Below the pieces are notes generated by a model. It saw nothing but the letters and a program-made list of their open reading frames with translations, was not told where the DNA came from and ran no database searches. A program made the position numbers and the translations under genes. Source: Berberis thunbergii (lineage: Eukaryota; Streptophyta; Magnoliopsida; Ranunculales; Berberidaceae). Taken from it: a DNA stretch of 64,000 bases. The stretch spans positions 1-64,000 of the forward strand of contig QNQO01005827.1 in NCBI GenBank assembly GCA_003290165.1, in the 5' to 3' direction. Positions 11,300 through 24,044 of this stretch are shown piece after piece. Numbering within the stretch: the first letter of the stretch is position 1; each line of letters starts with the position of its first letter.

Positions 11300-14200
11300 G
11301 CTCACACTAATGATGTCTTCAAAAAAAAAATTTATTTAAATGAAGAGTAAAACATATTATGGAAGATGGTAAGAAATGCTTGGTTCCTTTCTCACTCTTT
11401 ATCTTTAATTTTCAATGTGAGAATTTGTCTGGGAATGATATTTATGCGTTTACTGCACAATGGACAGTTCTAGCTTGGACTTTTCTTGAGAATTTCGAAT
11501 CGAAAGGTGACTTGAATTTTGAATTACAAGTAGTTGTAAAGAGTGGATACCAATGAAAGAAATTTGATCTCAAACATGTGTTTGCCTATATATTTGATTT
11601 ATTGCTGTTATTATTTTATTTGAGTTACTCAATATCTGTTAGACTTTGAAGTTTGTGTGATCTTGAGTTAGGTTGAGAATGTCTTCTATATGACACTTGA
11701 TACCTTGATGGTGCTATTTCATGCTCTGTTACATTGCTCCTTAGAATGACAAGTCACCCAGTAAAAATTTTTTAATTGTTTACCACGGCAATAGGAAACC
11801 CTTTGGAGGCATGCATCTATAGATTCAGAGAAAGAAATGATTGTGAACTATAGTTGTTGGTATTTCTTGAGAAACTTTGAGAGTTGTGACGTCGAAACTC
11901 ATATCTGTTTGAAGCATATCTTGAACAAAAGCATGTAAATTTTGTGTGGGAGTTGGGTGTGTACTGTGTTTCACTTTTGCTCATCTTTTGAACGATACTT
12001 GATGTATGGTAACAATTGTATATGTTGAAAAGGGCCAATGAAAACACACGTGAATGGTCTCAAGAGCTTTTCAAGGGGCACTGATTGTAACATCTCCTTT
12101 TTGTGGTCACATGCAAAGGCTCACGGGAAATTATTCTGTGTTTTGTCTTCTTTAACAGTCACAACTGCCAGGGAAACCTGAGCACAGTTCGTTATATATC
12201 AACAACTCTTTTATATACTTATTTCTATAATGATAAACTAATCAAGTATATAAACTACATTTTACTTCAATCTGAGACTTTTCTTTCCTTTTTTCTTCTG
12301 ACATTCAAACAATCCAAGCCAAAATCACAAGAACCGGTCTTCTGACGGGTTTTCTCAAGAGCCTATTTGAACTCGTGTTGTTATTTCTTCTAGGGCAGCC
12401 ATTCTATTTCTCTGCTATTTCAATATGAGCAATGTAATCACTGCTATTTTTATGCTTTTGAATTTAGTGTACACATGGAGTGAGTTTGTTTTCTTTTACA
12501 TGTGAAAGATCAAAGATCCATCCAAGTCATCGGGGAAGAAAAAAATAATAAAAAATTCAAGAAGATTTTCACAATATGTTATTGGGGCTAATCTAAAAGA
12601 CGAGGTCACGGATTGGATTTAAATGATTCATCACGTTTGTTTGTACTGTTGGTGGTGTTTGTTGGGCATGTGAAGAAAGGGAAACTTGAGAGCCAATGAT
12701 TTCACTAATTCTCAAGATATGGACTGCCAGCAGTCTTGTTTGTACTAGAGTGAGTTCCACTTGTGGCCTACAAAACCCTAGCAATCACGGATCTCATTCA
12801 CTTTGAGTTTAGTCACAACATGATTAATTCCAATTCATTTCTAGTTATCATTTTGTCATCATCGTTGCATGTGAAGTGTTGATTACATACGCTGATCTCA
12901 ATGCCATTTTCATCCGTAAATGTATACTGATCGCCCGTACGTGTGACTTCAAGTCACGGCATGTACTTGGTCAGAACCGAGGTTACTCCGTACACATCGA
13001 GAGCCGCATGCATATGGACAATGCTAAAAGGGTGTTAGATAATGTGATTAGTCTGTGATCACATGTAATTCAGTATGTTCTTAACTTTTTCCATTGAAAA
13101 CTTCTTTCATTATAAGAAATGATTGGTATCTTCTTATTGGCATGTGAGAGGAATCGGCGATGCTCAAGTTTGATGCAATGATGTATAAATACTGTTGTTG
13201 GATGGGATTTATGAAAATCAAATACAAATCTTAAAGGCAGATGGATGATGAAACGAAGTTGACAGGAAAACCATGTTGCACTTGAGATTTTACCAAAATC
13301 CAAGTAGAGTACAATTTGTGCAGATGCAAATCTCAATTTAGATTTTTATTGCAGTTCTTCATATCCAATTAACAAAATTGGGTACTCTTGTCGTGTCAAT
13401 GGTTTTGTTTTTAGTGGCTACACATGTACTAATTAAAAGCCCCTCCATCATTCTAAAGATGTTCATAATCCCCCATCTCTAAGATGATGGTGAAGGATAG
13501 AGAGCGCCATAGACTTGTATAGAATTAAAAGATGATGAGTGCAAGTTAAAGCAATCCTACTTGTATGGGCGGATCCACAGGTTTGATCGATGCTTGACAG
13601 TATGTGGCATTTTACCGTCAGTAAATGAAGCCGCTATCAAATTTGGACGCTATGCGGAAGGCCTTGTGCTCCTGTTTTCACCTCATGGCGAGCATCGGAC
13701 TGCAGATTGATGCTGCAACCAGGTTGTTGTATGTATGTATGACCCGTGCGTGATACCCTTACTTTAAGAAAACAGGGACCTTTATGTGGGCTGTCAATGA
13801 GGCTTCATTCTAAAAGTATGTTACTGTAGGCTGGGGAGCATACATCAACATGAAGAGAGTCAGATCACAGTATTTTCAAGAATCCTGAAATCCTTTAATA
13901 ATTTTCAACGTAGGAGAAGGATATTATCAAAGTTTGGCAAATATGATTTCCAGGACGACGTGGTTAGACATTAGACATGAAAGCATTAGTGACGTTTGGT
14001 CACTTGTGGAAACTTCTGTATCAACTTATCCCAATTACTTAACCAAGAGATGAGTAGAAATTGACGTATGTGTTGAAACTTAAGCAGTTCACTGCTTCTG
14101 GTGTCAAAAAGTGAAAAAAAAAAAACATCCAAATCGTAAGACTGAGAGACTATTAAGAGATTCCAATATATAGTTGGTAAGAAACTATTTATATACAATG

Positions 14201-14495
14201 ACTTTCTTTCTCTGGTTGCCATTTTGACAAACTAACGTTTGAATTTTACACTGGGTTAGTTGCAGTATGGTAAATATTTGTTAAGTTGTAGTTTGGGCTT
14301 GAACTTAGGATCATAGTCCAATTATTAACCACCTAAGATCTATAGTTGTTAATACTAGTAGTTGTTTGTAAGTGGGTTATAACCTAAACTTGGATGTCTT
14401 TGGTTTTCAACGTAGATTTTTCGCATAAGAAAAAACTACTTGCTTTCAAATGCGTGCTTTGCATGTGTGTAATTATACTCTAATTGTTTCACATC
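11300..14495. other. Unassigned region upstream of the polygalacturonase gene
   Basis: About 3.2 kb with only short, unrelated open frames and no domain I recognise. The stretch 13560-13800 is less AT-rich than its surroundings but gives no readable family signature. Distal regulatory sequence of the polygalacturonase could lie here. Confidence 0.35.
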
Positions 14496-14518
14496 TACAG
14501 TAAAACCTCTTTATAATA

Positions 14519-14681
14519 AGGGTTTGTCTAAACAGCGAGGGAAGGGGCGAGGAAAGTGAAGCCGTTCACCCCCTCAAGATGCGTGAATGCACCTCGAGAT
14601 ACACGCCTTCACACATCTCGAGGGGGATGAATGGCTTCACCCCCCTCCCTCGTTGGTTCCCTCGCCATTTAGAATTTCCCT
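14519..14681. mobile_element. Foldback MITE inside the pogo-like left end
   Basis: A 163-bp imperfect palindrome. The left arm begins AGGGTTTGTCTAAACAGCG and the right arm, read inward on the minus strand, begins AGGGAAATTCTAAATGGCG; both continue with GAGGGAA and GTGAAGCC-type text. TA flanks both sides (14517-14518, 14682-14683). It is clearly more GC-rich than its surroundings. The superfamily is uncertain. Confidence 0.65.
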
Positions 14682-15936
14682 TATAATAATAATGCTTGGA
14701 CCAAAATAATATTATTAATATACGGAGATTATAACCTAATGAAAGTATAGTTACAAAAATTGTTTGAACCACAACAAACTTAGGACCTCGGACATTGATG
14801 AGTTGCTAGTTGAAAATGAAGTAGATCAAGATAATGGAAGAGTTACTGAAGAATTGAATTATTAGATTCGACAACTTTGATTGATCTCAAATCTTACCCC
14901 AAGTGCACGGTTGTCTATTGAATTAGAAACCGGCAAGTACAGGTCGAATCCCTCAATAAAGGCTAATATTTGAAAACCAATTTTTTAAATCAACTTACAA
15001 TACTTAACCTAGTTAGAACAAAGATTTGTTAATCTTAAAATAGAACAATAATGGAAATCTAGCTAAAATGATAATTTAAGAGAAGATCTTAGGCTTTAGG
15101 GATCACCATCACGGATTAATAGCTCCCGCGGATTAAAAGGAATTTATTTAGCTAAATAAAACACCTAATATCTAACAAATTATGGTGAAACTTAGACAAA
15201 ATATACAAACATAAAAGCTTATGGCTTGCTAGAAAATGTATGGAGAGAAAATTATATAACTTTAAGCTTGAAAGTTAGAAGAAGAAAGGGAGAGAGAATG
15301 AGAAAAAGGAGAGGGAGAAGGGCGACGGCCTGTGCGAGAATAAGAGATAGTGGGATGATGATGACTGATGTGGCTATGTGGAAGAAGAACTGATAATGGG
15401 ACGATGACCACCATTGCAAGCCCATCTCTTCTATCTCTCGCCGTTGCCGATCATCTCTAACCGTCCCTCACAATCGATCGCCTCCTCCATCACTACCCTT
15501 TCCATGATGTTGTTATTGTTCTTGAGAAGTAAGGGTGAGAGAGAAGAGAAAAATAGTGGTTCAAATTGGTGGTGTGGGTTACCAGGTAAAAACAATTGGC
15601 TTGGTGGTGTGGGACAGTGGTATATGTGGTGTTAAAAAATTGTCGCCATAAGAGAATGAGAAAAAATGTAAGAAAAGATAATGAAATTTGACCCAACACT
15701 TTTGGAGTTTGTAGAAATTTTTTGAACTATGATAAAGTTGGTCATGCGGATGTCCAAATCTCTATATTATTTTTCTCGAGATTCGTAGATGGTGTAGGCT
15801 TGACTTCATGGGTCTTGGGCCTGAAAATATTTGGTATTTGAGAATGCATGTGTGAACTTTCAATGGGCTTTCTAGTTATTGAACTTAGCCTTATGATACC
15901 ACTTCGTGTATGATTTAAGATTAGTACTTGAATTTA

Positions 15937-16330
15937 CACTACACCAAAAAATACCCATCAGCAAAGGTTTGGAACCATGGGGGTAACCTATTGTCACGGC
16001 TAAGAGGCCTGGCCATTTGAGGCGTCGCCAAATCACCATTGACGGCTATAAACCGTGGCAACACATATTAGCAACGATTTTATTTTCGAGGACGCTTGAT
16101 GATTTTCTGCATTTAGCCACGGTTTAGCCACTGCTACCCGGCATGGCTAGATGCTCCACGTTCCATAACCGTGGCAACATATATCACTTATTTTGAATTT
16201 CTTTGGTCTCAGAGCCGTTGCAAGCATAATGGCCACGGTTTTAAGCCGTTCCAAGCATGATGGCCACGGTTTTAAGCCGTGGCAAGCATGAAGTACCACT
16301 GTTTTAAGCCGTGGCCAGTCAAAACAAAAT
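15937..16330. repeat. CACTA left sub-terminal repeats
   Basis: Short repeats such as GGCCACGGTTTTAAGCCGTG and AACCGTGGCAACA occur repeatedly in both orientations. In CACTA elements such arrays bind the element-encoded TNPA-type protein. The matching right-end array (24595-24777) has ACGGTTTTAGGC and CGTGGCAAA motifs and repeats of CATCTCCGTGTA. Confidence 0.8.
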
Positions 16331-16739
16331 TCAAAAAAAAAAAAATCTGGTTTGTTGCGAGGGTTTGAAACCGTTGCAAATTAATATAATCGAAAAAAAT
16401 TAATTTTTTTTGCTGCTGCAGCAAAATCACAGCCCCACATCTGCAAAATCAGTCCTTACTAAGATCGACCAGACACTTGCCATGTGGCGTGTACCCGTGC
16501 CTACGACACGGCTACCGTGTCATGCCTCCGGCACGAATAGGATTCCACAAGCTATATGCTAGATAAATACAAAATCAACCGTAAAATGGAACCTTGAAAT
16601 TGCATTCAAATGAAGTCAAGTATCTATTAAATTTGTAGAAATCATGGACGCTACATTGCATGATGCTACATTGACAAGTCATGGAAGCATGTAACAAAAG
16701 AAACTTGTAGAAGAAGAATTCAATTAAAAAAATATGCTT

Positions 16740-17690
16740 ATTGCTGCCTGCATTAATCGTTGTAATGCAAGAGCCGACTTTGGGTCATGTCGAAACTCTA
16801 TCTACAGATGTAAATCTTAGTGTATACCCAAGCTGCGGAGGTGGTAAATCAAGAACCATTGTAACCGCTTCCAAAGCTGTGTGTTTCTCATCGGGTCCAG
16901 CTCCAACAAGGCATGTCTGGAAAAGTAAAGATACAAATATTTTCAAAAAAAAATATTGTAGTTATAAAACTATTATGAACTGATTTTCTGTTGCTATGTT
17001 CTGCAGGATGGAAACAGTCATATTCAGATCTACTGACAGATTCCAAGCAATAGATGGATATTGAACTTCTTTAACCATTTACAATGTAAAATTATATTGA
17101 ACTTCGTCTAAAGAAGGATATCTGTATTATTATCAACCAAACTCTTTAACTATTTCCAACTTAAAATTGCACTGAGCCCACTAAAGAAATAAATGTCGCA
17201 AGTGCAAAAACTATCACAGGAAATGTAATGATTTTTTAATCACTCAGAACAAATACTTATTTCCCTTACCAGAACACCCTTGATTTGTTCAGCAGTCCCA
17301 TGCTTCAAGCGCTCCAGATATGTCTCAACTTTACAGCTGATTGCAAGGTGCCAACATGACCCTCACCCTAGAACTAAATTGCATCAATATCACGAAGACA
17401 AAGTGCAAAGACTTCATAAGTGGCATATATTTGCTTCTCTATACAATCATAAATGGGAGCAATGTTCAAATTGCGTCCTCCCTGTTTTAGTTTGTAATGA
17501 AGCTGTAGTGGCATGGTCATGAATTGTAATGCTAGTGAACATGAACAAAATACATTGAAACAAAATACAAAGAAAGACAAAAATTTATATACAGTTTGCA
17601 GACACGCTCTTCAAATTGTAATGAGTTTGCCCTCCCATGACCATACACCAGATATGACAGGTCCACCGCTGACAAGAGTGAGGTTTTTTA
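16740..17690 (-). pseudogene. Third captured exon cluster in the CACTA, identity unknown
   Basis: Minus-strand pieces look like coding exons. The segment ending at 17281 reads ISCKVETYLERLKHGTAEQI and then meets a good donor (CTG|GTAAGG). A later segment (16926-16740) after a pyrimidine-rich AG reads VGAGPDEKHTALEAV and LDLPPPQLGYTLRFTS, then a stop. Another frame at 17580-17374 reads YKLKQGGRNLNIAPIYD. I do not recognise the family. Stops and frame breaks suggest decay. It could also be an extension of one of the two named captured genes. Confidence 0.4.
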
Positions 17691-18144
17691 GGGAAAAATG
17701 GTTAGATAGATTATCAACCTATCTAATTTCTAAAGACCAAATTGTATCTCTTTCTCCATAGGGGAAAATGGTAAAATAGATTATTGTTCATAACTTTTCA
17801 TTAATTTTTAAAGCTTCACCATTTCATCATCTAAACAAGGATGTAAAATTATTTGAGTATTACAAATGAGTAGAGTAATTAACAACACAAATGAGAACAA
17901 GCACAAGAATAGAATGATTCACACTTACCCAGTAAGATCACGAGGGAATGCAAAGTTTATAACAGTTTGAACACCAATGATGTCAAGACCCTAGAAAAAA
18001 ACACCAAAAAGCTTAATGGATTGCGAAAACTACATGAGTACATTAAGCACATGATAAGAACTGAAAAAATTCAAAACCAAAGAGAGCGTAGATGAAAGAC
18101 CAAGCAGATAAACGAATCCACAGCCAATTCAAGAGATATCCAGT

Positions 18145-18258
18145 TAACTTTTCTATTATAGCTTCTTCCAAAAAAAAAAAAAGGATGATATCCAGTTAAA
18201 TATTGTGTTTCATGGAATTGAGTGAGGCCACTGAAGAAGAGACAAGGTTGCAGAAAAG
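18145..18258. repeat. Rearranged duplicate of an RF1 exon and its flank
   Basis: Positions 18216-18257 on the plus strand repeat, inverted, the RF1 exon text found on the minus strand at 19628-19587 (TTGAGTGAGGCCACTGAAGA). Directly beside it, 18147-18199 repeats in direct orientation the flank at 19656-19706 (TTTTCTATTATAG..., an A-run, GGATGATATCCAGTTAAA). So adjacent pieces were copied with one flipped, just 3' of the RF1 stop. Confidence 0.8.
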
Positions 18259-18317
18259 GGCAGCTTTTCATCAACCAGGAGCAGAAATTTGAGTTGTGGG
18301 GACACACTAGTCTCATG

Positions 18318-19660
18318 TCACTGGTCGGCGTTGAAAGATGCAATGGCGTCCATCTCCTGCTTCAGAAGAAGAGCATCAATAAAGACATCCAGATTCTCAC
18401 CTTGCATGACATCACTTATCGAATGATGAGTGAACCCAACACGATGATATGTGACACGCCCTTGGGGAAATTGTATGTACGAATGCGTTCTGATCTGTCC
18501 CCACTACCAATCTGTTCAAGATGTCAGAAACCCAATTATTTTAATTCTAATATGAATATGAACTGAAGTAATAGCAACTTGCAATAAATGCAGACCTGTG
18601 CCATTCGAAGTTTTGACTGGCTAGCCTGAACTTTTAACCTCTCTATTTCATACAGCCTTGCACATAAGACTTTGAGGGCTTTAGCTTTGTTCTGTAGATG
18701 TCCCCAAATAATTAACAAATATTAAGTAATGTAAACAACAGGCTTGTCGTTTGGTAATATAAATTGATACTGACATTAGAATTGTTGTTATCATCCAGAG
18801 ATTAATTCTAGATATTTGTGGAGTCCTATATGTTAAGAATCACTTACCATATGTTGTGATCGTTCATCTTGTATGGATACTGTTATCCCTGAAGGAAGAT
18901 GTGTTATCCTAACAGCGCTATTTGTTGTATTTGCATGCTGACCGCCAAATCCACCAGATCTATATGTATCTATCCTCAAATCTTCATTTCGTAAACAGCA
19001 CTATATGTACGAAACGATACTGCTATCCAACCCAGAAGTAGCCAGTCCCCTGGACAAACATTAGAGTACACTTGAAAATGGGCATCTGTAACGCCTATAA
19101 ACAGAGTTAAGTAATATAAAACAACAACAATAACTGCTTATGTTGGAGTTAAAATGTACGGATGGAGCAAACCATGGAACTAGAAATGGACATAGACCTT
19201 GAATCCTTTAAGATCAGACTCCATTATATCTACAACTTCAAACTTCCAACCCTGTTTGTGTGCGTATCTCTCATACCTGATAAATTGAAAAATTCCACGT
19301 ATATTCAGACATCTAAAAACTTTTAAAAGCAGGAATCATATAACCAGTGGCAGTAATTTACATTTTGAATATATCCATGGCAAACAAAGACGCCTCTTCC
19401 CCTCCAGTTCCTGCAAGATATCAAGTAATATCATCAAAAAGAAAGTGACAACCATTGAATAGATAAATGTAAAGAAAAAGATAGTGGACCTTGCATTAAG
19501 ATGCTCATGTATTACCTGCTCTCACCTCCAAAATGCAGTCCCTTTCATCTGCATCATCCTTAGGAAGCATGAACATGAGCAGCAGGTTCTGCAGCCTTGT
19601 CTCTTCTTCAGTGGCCTCACTCAATTCCTCAGTTAAAATATACTCCTCAGTCAATTTTTC
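18318..19660 (-). pseudogene. Mitochondrial-type peptide chain release factor 1 fragment
   Basis: Class I release factors release finished peptides at stop codons; the mitochondrial type is nuclear-encoded. Exons on the minus strand: about 19660-19516 (SEATEEETRLQ, LPKDDADERDCILEVRA), 19410-19362 (TGGEEASLFAMDIF), 19276-19198 (YERYAHKQGWKFEVVDIMES), about 19005-18848 with the catalytic GGQ loop ([20 protein letters not shown]), 18691-18596 (NKAKALKVLCARLYEIERLK) and 18511-18318 (IGSGDRSERIRTYNF...MDAIASFNADQ, stop). GT-AG sites and phases still match. Defects: the N-terminal part is absent, the exon between 19198 and 19005 is mostly lost, an in-frame stop lies just before the GGQ exon core, and one base is missing in a C-run (about 18461), shifting the last exon. 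It is therefore a pseudogene carried by the CACTA. Confidence 0.88.
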
Positions 19661-19770
19661 TATTATAGTTTCTTCCAAAAAAAAAAAAGGATGATATCCA
19701 GTTAAAATATGATAAGATCTTATTTCTTCTTCTGATCTTCGGCAGAATTGGAACAGTTCAAGCTCAACCT

Positions 19771-19890
19771 GCTAATGCAATTACAGAAAAGATTGGGAAA
19801 TGATATTGCAGTTTCAGCAAGCAAGCCTCTGCTAATGCAATTACAGAAAAGATTGGGAAATGATACTGTAGTTTCAGCAAACAAGCCTCA
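19771..19890. repeat. Tandem duplication, 60-bp period, two copies
   Basis: GCTAATGCAATTACAGAAAA starts at 19771 and again at 19831; the copies differ at only a few positions (for example GATATTGCAG versus GATACTGTAG). Noncoding; it lies in captured intron or spacer DNA of the CACTA. Confidence 0.9.
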
Positions 19891-19899
19891 ACAAAAGAA

Positions 19900-20342
19900 T
19901 CACAGGAATGAAAAAATTATTTGATTAAAATGTAAGGGTTACAATGGTCTGGATAGACTGGAATGTAATAGGCAGAATTCGAGATTGCCAATCTCCTTAG
20001 AGAGCAATGTGCTCACTTGTACAAAGTGTTTACAAAGAAGAATGAATGAATTCCATTTCTGTTCCTCCTCTCCTATTTATAAGAGCTAATAGCCTTTATA
20101 ATTCTGAATATAGCAACAATACCACAACTGGCTTACTAACCCCCTGAACCGCCTAACCATCCAGACTTGCAGTCCAACTTGCAGACTTGCAAAATATAGC
20201 ACTACTTGCATTCTTCAAAGCCGAACCGCCTAACCATCCAGACTTGCAGTCCAACTTGCAGACTTGCAAAATATAGCACTACTTGCATTCTTCAAACCAC
20301 TCATTGGTTTATTGATTTATATCTGTATAAGTATATCTAACA
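19900..20342 (-). mobile_element. Possible solo LTR (copia-like) inside the CACTA
   Basis: The minus strand begins TGTTAGATATACTTATACAG, contains a TATA-like CTTATAAATAGG and a downstream TTGTAAACACTTTG stretch typical of an LTR R/U5 region, and fades near 19900. No second LTR or target duplication could be shown, so the call is tentative. Confidence 0.35.
20146..20299. repeat. Tandem duplication, 77-bp period, two copies
   Basis: GAACCGCCTAACCATCCAGA starts at 20146 and at 20223 with near identity across the full 77 bases. It lies within the LTR-like stretch and may be an internal duplication of it. Confidence 0.9.
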
Positions 20343-21076
20343 GGAGGTCTATCACAATAAGAAAAACTCGGTAAAATAAACTAGACAGTGTAGTTAAAAT
20401 AAACTAGACAGTGTCATTGTTCCATAGGTTTTGGTAGAAATAAAGTGTCATCGTTACATATGTTTTACTGTTCATACGCCTAGTCCTAGCGCCTACGATA
20501 ACATAGCCATGGACTAATTTTGAACGCCATAGATTATATAAATGTCATCTATGGAGTACGGATTGATTTTTAACTCTATTTTTTTTTAATGATGTAATTG
20601 ACTATTTGACATTTTAGTTTGAAATCTTGGGTGCAAGTTTTATGGTTGACGATGTTATTTTTTATCATGGAAAATTGTTGCTTTGTCTTAAACTAGATAT
20701 AAACTTTGTATTATTTTTCAGTATCTTAATTGGCATGCGCCTTGAGTGCACCTTTGCGCCCCTGCACTAAACTAGAGCGTTGTCATTTTAACTATGTCAG
20801 GTGCATGACTGACCCATTTGGTCACAATAATCCCATAGCTTCTGTTTCACTGCACTACATGGATTAGCTACTATAATAGGTACGCACATGCAAAACCAAG
20901 ACATATTGGGGAATATACTAGGAACCAACCAGAGGAACAAACAGTCCCCATTGCTATCTATCTGTTGAAAGTTAATTAGTTAAACAGATGGAAAGCATAA
21001 GAGAGTTGGGAGGTTAAGGAACACAACAATGAGAATGTTCTATAGCGTGGATATCTGACATAGTAAGACTACGAAC

Positions 21077-24044
21077 CTTTCTTGTTGTGGCTTTCGCAAA
21101 GTGTATATCAAGCACATCACAGAATTCTACCAATCTTTCCTTGACACACTTATCAAACTTTTCCTTTATTTTCAGTTTTTGCTTCTTCTGAAATTAAACC
21201 ACCGTTTGAATCAGGAAAGAGTAAAAAAATCATGTAGCAGAATGATAAAAAAATCTCAAAAGGCTCCCCTATTACATCACATAATGGGAGGATCTTAACA
21301 AGAAAAGAGAAAAAAATAACCATTTCCAAAGTGGTAAAACTTTTACCTCATTTTCATGCCAAGCAAAGCCAGAAAACTGGGAGAGGTTGTTCTTCATAGT
21401 AAATGGCTGCAAACATAATACAGATTCACAAAAGGTGTCATTTTAGTTTGTCTAACAGAAACATCCCTTCTTGACAATAGCAATAACAAGAACCAACCCA
21501 GAAATACAGAAGACTACACATTCTCACTGACCATAAAACAAACATCCTTGAATTGGGGGGAGACATGGATAAAGAAAGGTATAAGAGTGAATCGCTTATA
21601 AATTACTTTGGTTAATCATAAGAAATATAGGCCTGTTGTAGCTCAACTTGGAAAAAAAAAATGGAGAAAGTATGCAAATAAGAAGAAAAAAAGTTCAACA
21701 TTAAATCTATGATACATGCGAAGTACTACTTGTAAAAAATCAAAACAGAAAAAATAAATAAAAACAAGTTTTATAGGTTACCTTTCCCCTCCTTCCAAAT
21801 AGAATCACGTGAAGTAGTACAAAGGTCTCATCCGTCTTCTTTTTAGCTAGTTTGTATGCCACTGAAACATCAATACAAAAATGATGGTTCAGAAAATGTC
21901 AAAGGATAAGCTTTTCACAAATTTTTCTGTTGCACTCGTAACACAATATAGCCAACAACACAAGTATGATAACATGCCTAAGGTGTTGATCATTCAAAAT
22001 GCCAACACTGCAGCAGCTTTAATGAGAATGAAAATTGGCAACTGTGTTATTCATATGCAAGGCCAGATGCACGTTGGAACTTATCTCTACTACAAGATTG
22101 ACATTGTTGCTGGATAAGTAACTCATATAAACAATTGATAAAATGCTCATTCCAGAAACTTTGTTAGCACTTGTACGGCTTCTCCAATGGGCTCTCCTTT
22201 GCTAGATTTCTACCTTGGCAATTTGGAGGCCTTGAAAGGTGTCCAAGTTTGTCTAATTAAAATACTATGTCAAGTATATCCCAAAACTCGAAAAAGTTAT
22301 TTATCGAGTTGAATTTTTCGAACCCAAACCCAACAAGGGTTAGCTCGTGTCAAAACGATCCATCTTGACACAGTTGACATGATTAACGGAGTCAACATCA
22401 ACGATATAGACACAACCTAAACAAATAGCTTTTTAAGTCTACCAACAAAAACACAAAGATAATTCATTTTTTATAGAATCCTTGCTACTTACAATTTGTT
22501 TGTAATTAATGTGAGACTAAAGTTTCTCAAGGCTACAGTATGAAGCAATGTGTAATAAAAAATTATAGTCCCATATTGAGTGGGGACAATTTTTAAATAC
22601 ATTTCAATGTTATAAATGCATCCAAAATCTTATGTACAAATATTCATACACGACAGTGGCAGTCAGTTGTGTTATGTGGTGTTGCTGGGTTACAAATTGC
22701 CACCTATGAAGGTAACAACATAATTTTCATATTCATAATTTATTTCCTATTTTCCTTCTTTCATTCATCTGACTAGGAATGGAAATATATTACATATTAG
22801 TTTTTTGAAGGAAGAACTAGAAGTTTTATTCATTATATTCTAAGTACAACCATACCAAGAAATTTGCATTGTTCCAGACACTATGAAATGCAACCAACAC
22901 AGGTGTCGGACAAATAAACTATGAAAACACAATACGGTGCCAACACATATTTTCTATTTAGATATTCTAGATAGACATTGGCTTTTCACTAGCAAATATA
23001 TTGCATGACAGAGACATTTTGCTCACTTACTGATTCAAGGACTAGAAAAAGTTCAAAGTTTGGCTTGCATTAGATAAGTAGGAAAAACATTAAACCCCCA
23101 TTTCGCTTGCAAGACAGCAAATCTGTCTGTTATTTCAAGGAAAAAATCCATTTTTGGCAACCACGGGATTTAACAGATTTAGATTTTCATTGTTTCAAAA
23201 ACATGCGTGTATGTAGAAGTGGATTTCAAAATATTTTATAGCATTAGCTCACTAAAATGGGCTTATAACCCTTAGATGATAATTCGCAAGAATCGCAGCA
23301 GTAGTGAGCTGTATGTCCAAATCTTTAACTGACCCACATATTCAGATAAACAACAAATCTAAGAAAATTCTTCCAAGAAAAAGATAATCAACATAAACTA
23401 CTCATGCATTTACGACATATGAACCTTTATTAGAACTAAATCAAAAATTAATAAATATACTATTTGGTATGTCCTTAAGTGCAGTATCATGGCCCTGCAA
23501 TTAAAGAGCAAAGCAACATTTTCAATACAAATACCATTTAAAGAATAGCTAAAAACAAATGAAAGCATGAGCAGAAAGGAATAGTAAAGAGTACCTTTCC
23601 AATAAAAAGTGCTTGAGGCTGTTCCTTCTCAATAGAGGCAACCAGCCGCTCAACAGACTTTCGCTCACGAACAGGTCGCTCAATGGTGGGTGCAGCAGGT
23701 GTGACTGGTTCTTTGACTTTTCTCTTGCGCACCTCCTTTTTCTCATCCTTCACTTGATCCCTAATAAGAAAAATTACTGAAAATTGAGTCAACGACCAAT
23801 CACTGAAAATTTTCACAATAATTATTGCGATTTCAAAATGTATATATTGACCAAAGAGAATGAAATGAAGAAACTGAATCGAACAATTAGGTCTTCTTCT
23901 TCACTTAGTTGATCGAACAGAAAAAAAAAAAACAGAATCGCAGAGAAGAGGAAGAAGAAGTAAAAAAAAAAAAAATAGGAAAAGAAGAAACTGAACGGGG
24001 TTTTGATCATACCTGGTTGATTGCTTGGATCTTGCCGAACCCAT
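21077..24044 (-). pseudogene. DEK-domain chromatin protein, N-terminal exons 1-6 only
   Basis: DEK proteins bind DNA and histones and act in chromatin structure. Exons (minus): 24013-24044, 23595-23760, 23461-23494, 21782-21861, 21347-21406, 21077-21187. All introns are GT-AG and the phases join into 161 uninterrupted codons from an ATG (MGSARSKQSTRDQVK...). The order is a basic K/R/E-rich start, TIERPVRERKSVERL, GHDTALKDIPN, YKLAKKKTDETFVLLHVILFG, NLSQFSGFAWHENE and KEKFDKCVKERLVEFCDVLD. The C-terminal DEK_C part is missing, and the next sequence downstream is the RF1 fragment in the same orientation. The reading frame is open, so a truncated or DEK-RF1 fused transcript is conceivable. I call it a pseudogene because it is truncated and sits in a transposon. 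Confidence 0.87.

Noticed and set aside
18318..19660. Functional release factor gene
   Set aside because: It lacks the N-terminal part and most of one exon, has a stop before the GGQ exon and a frameshift in the last exon, and lies inside a CACTA element.
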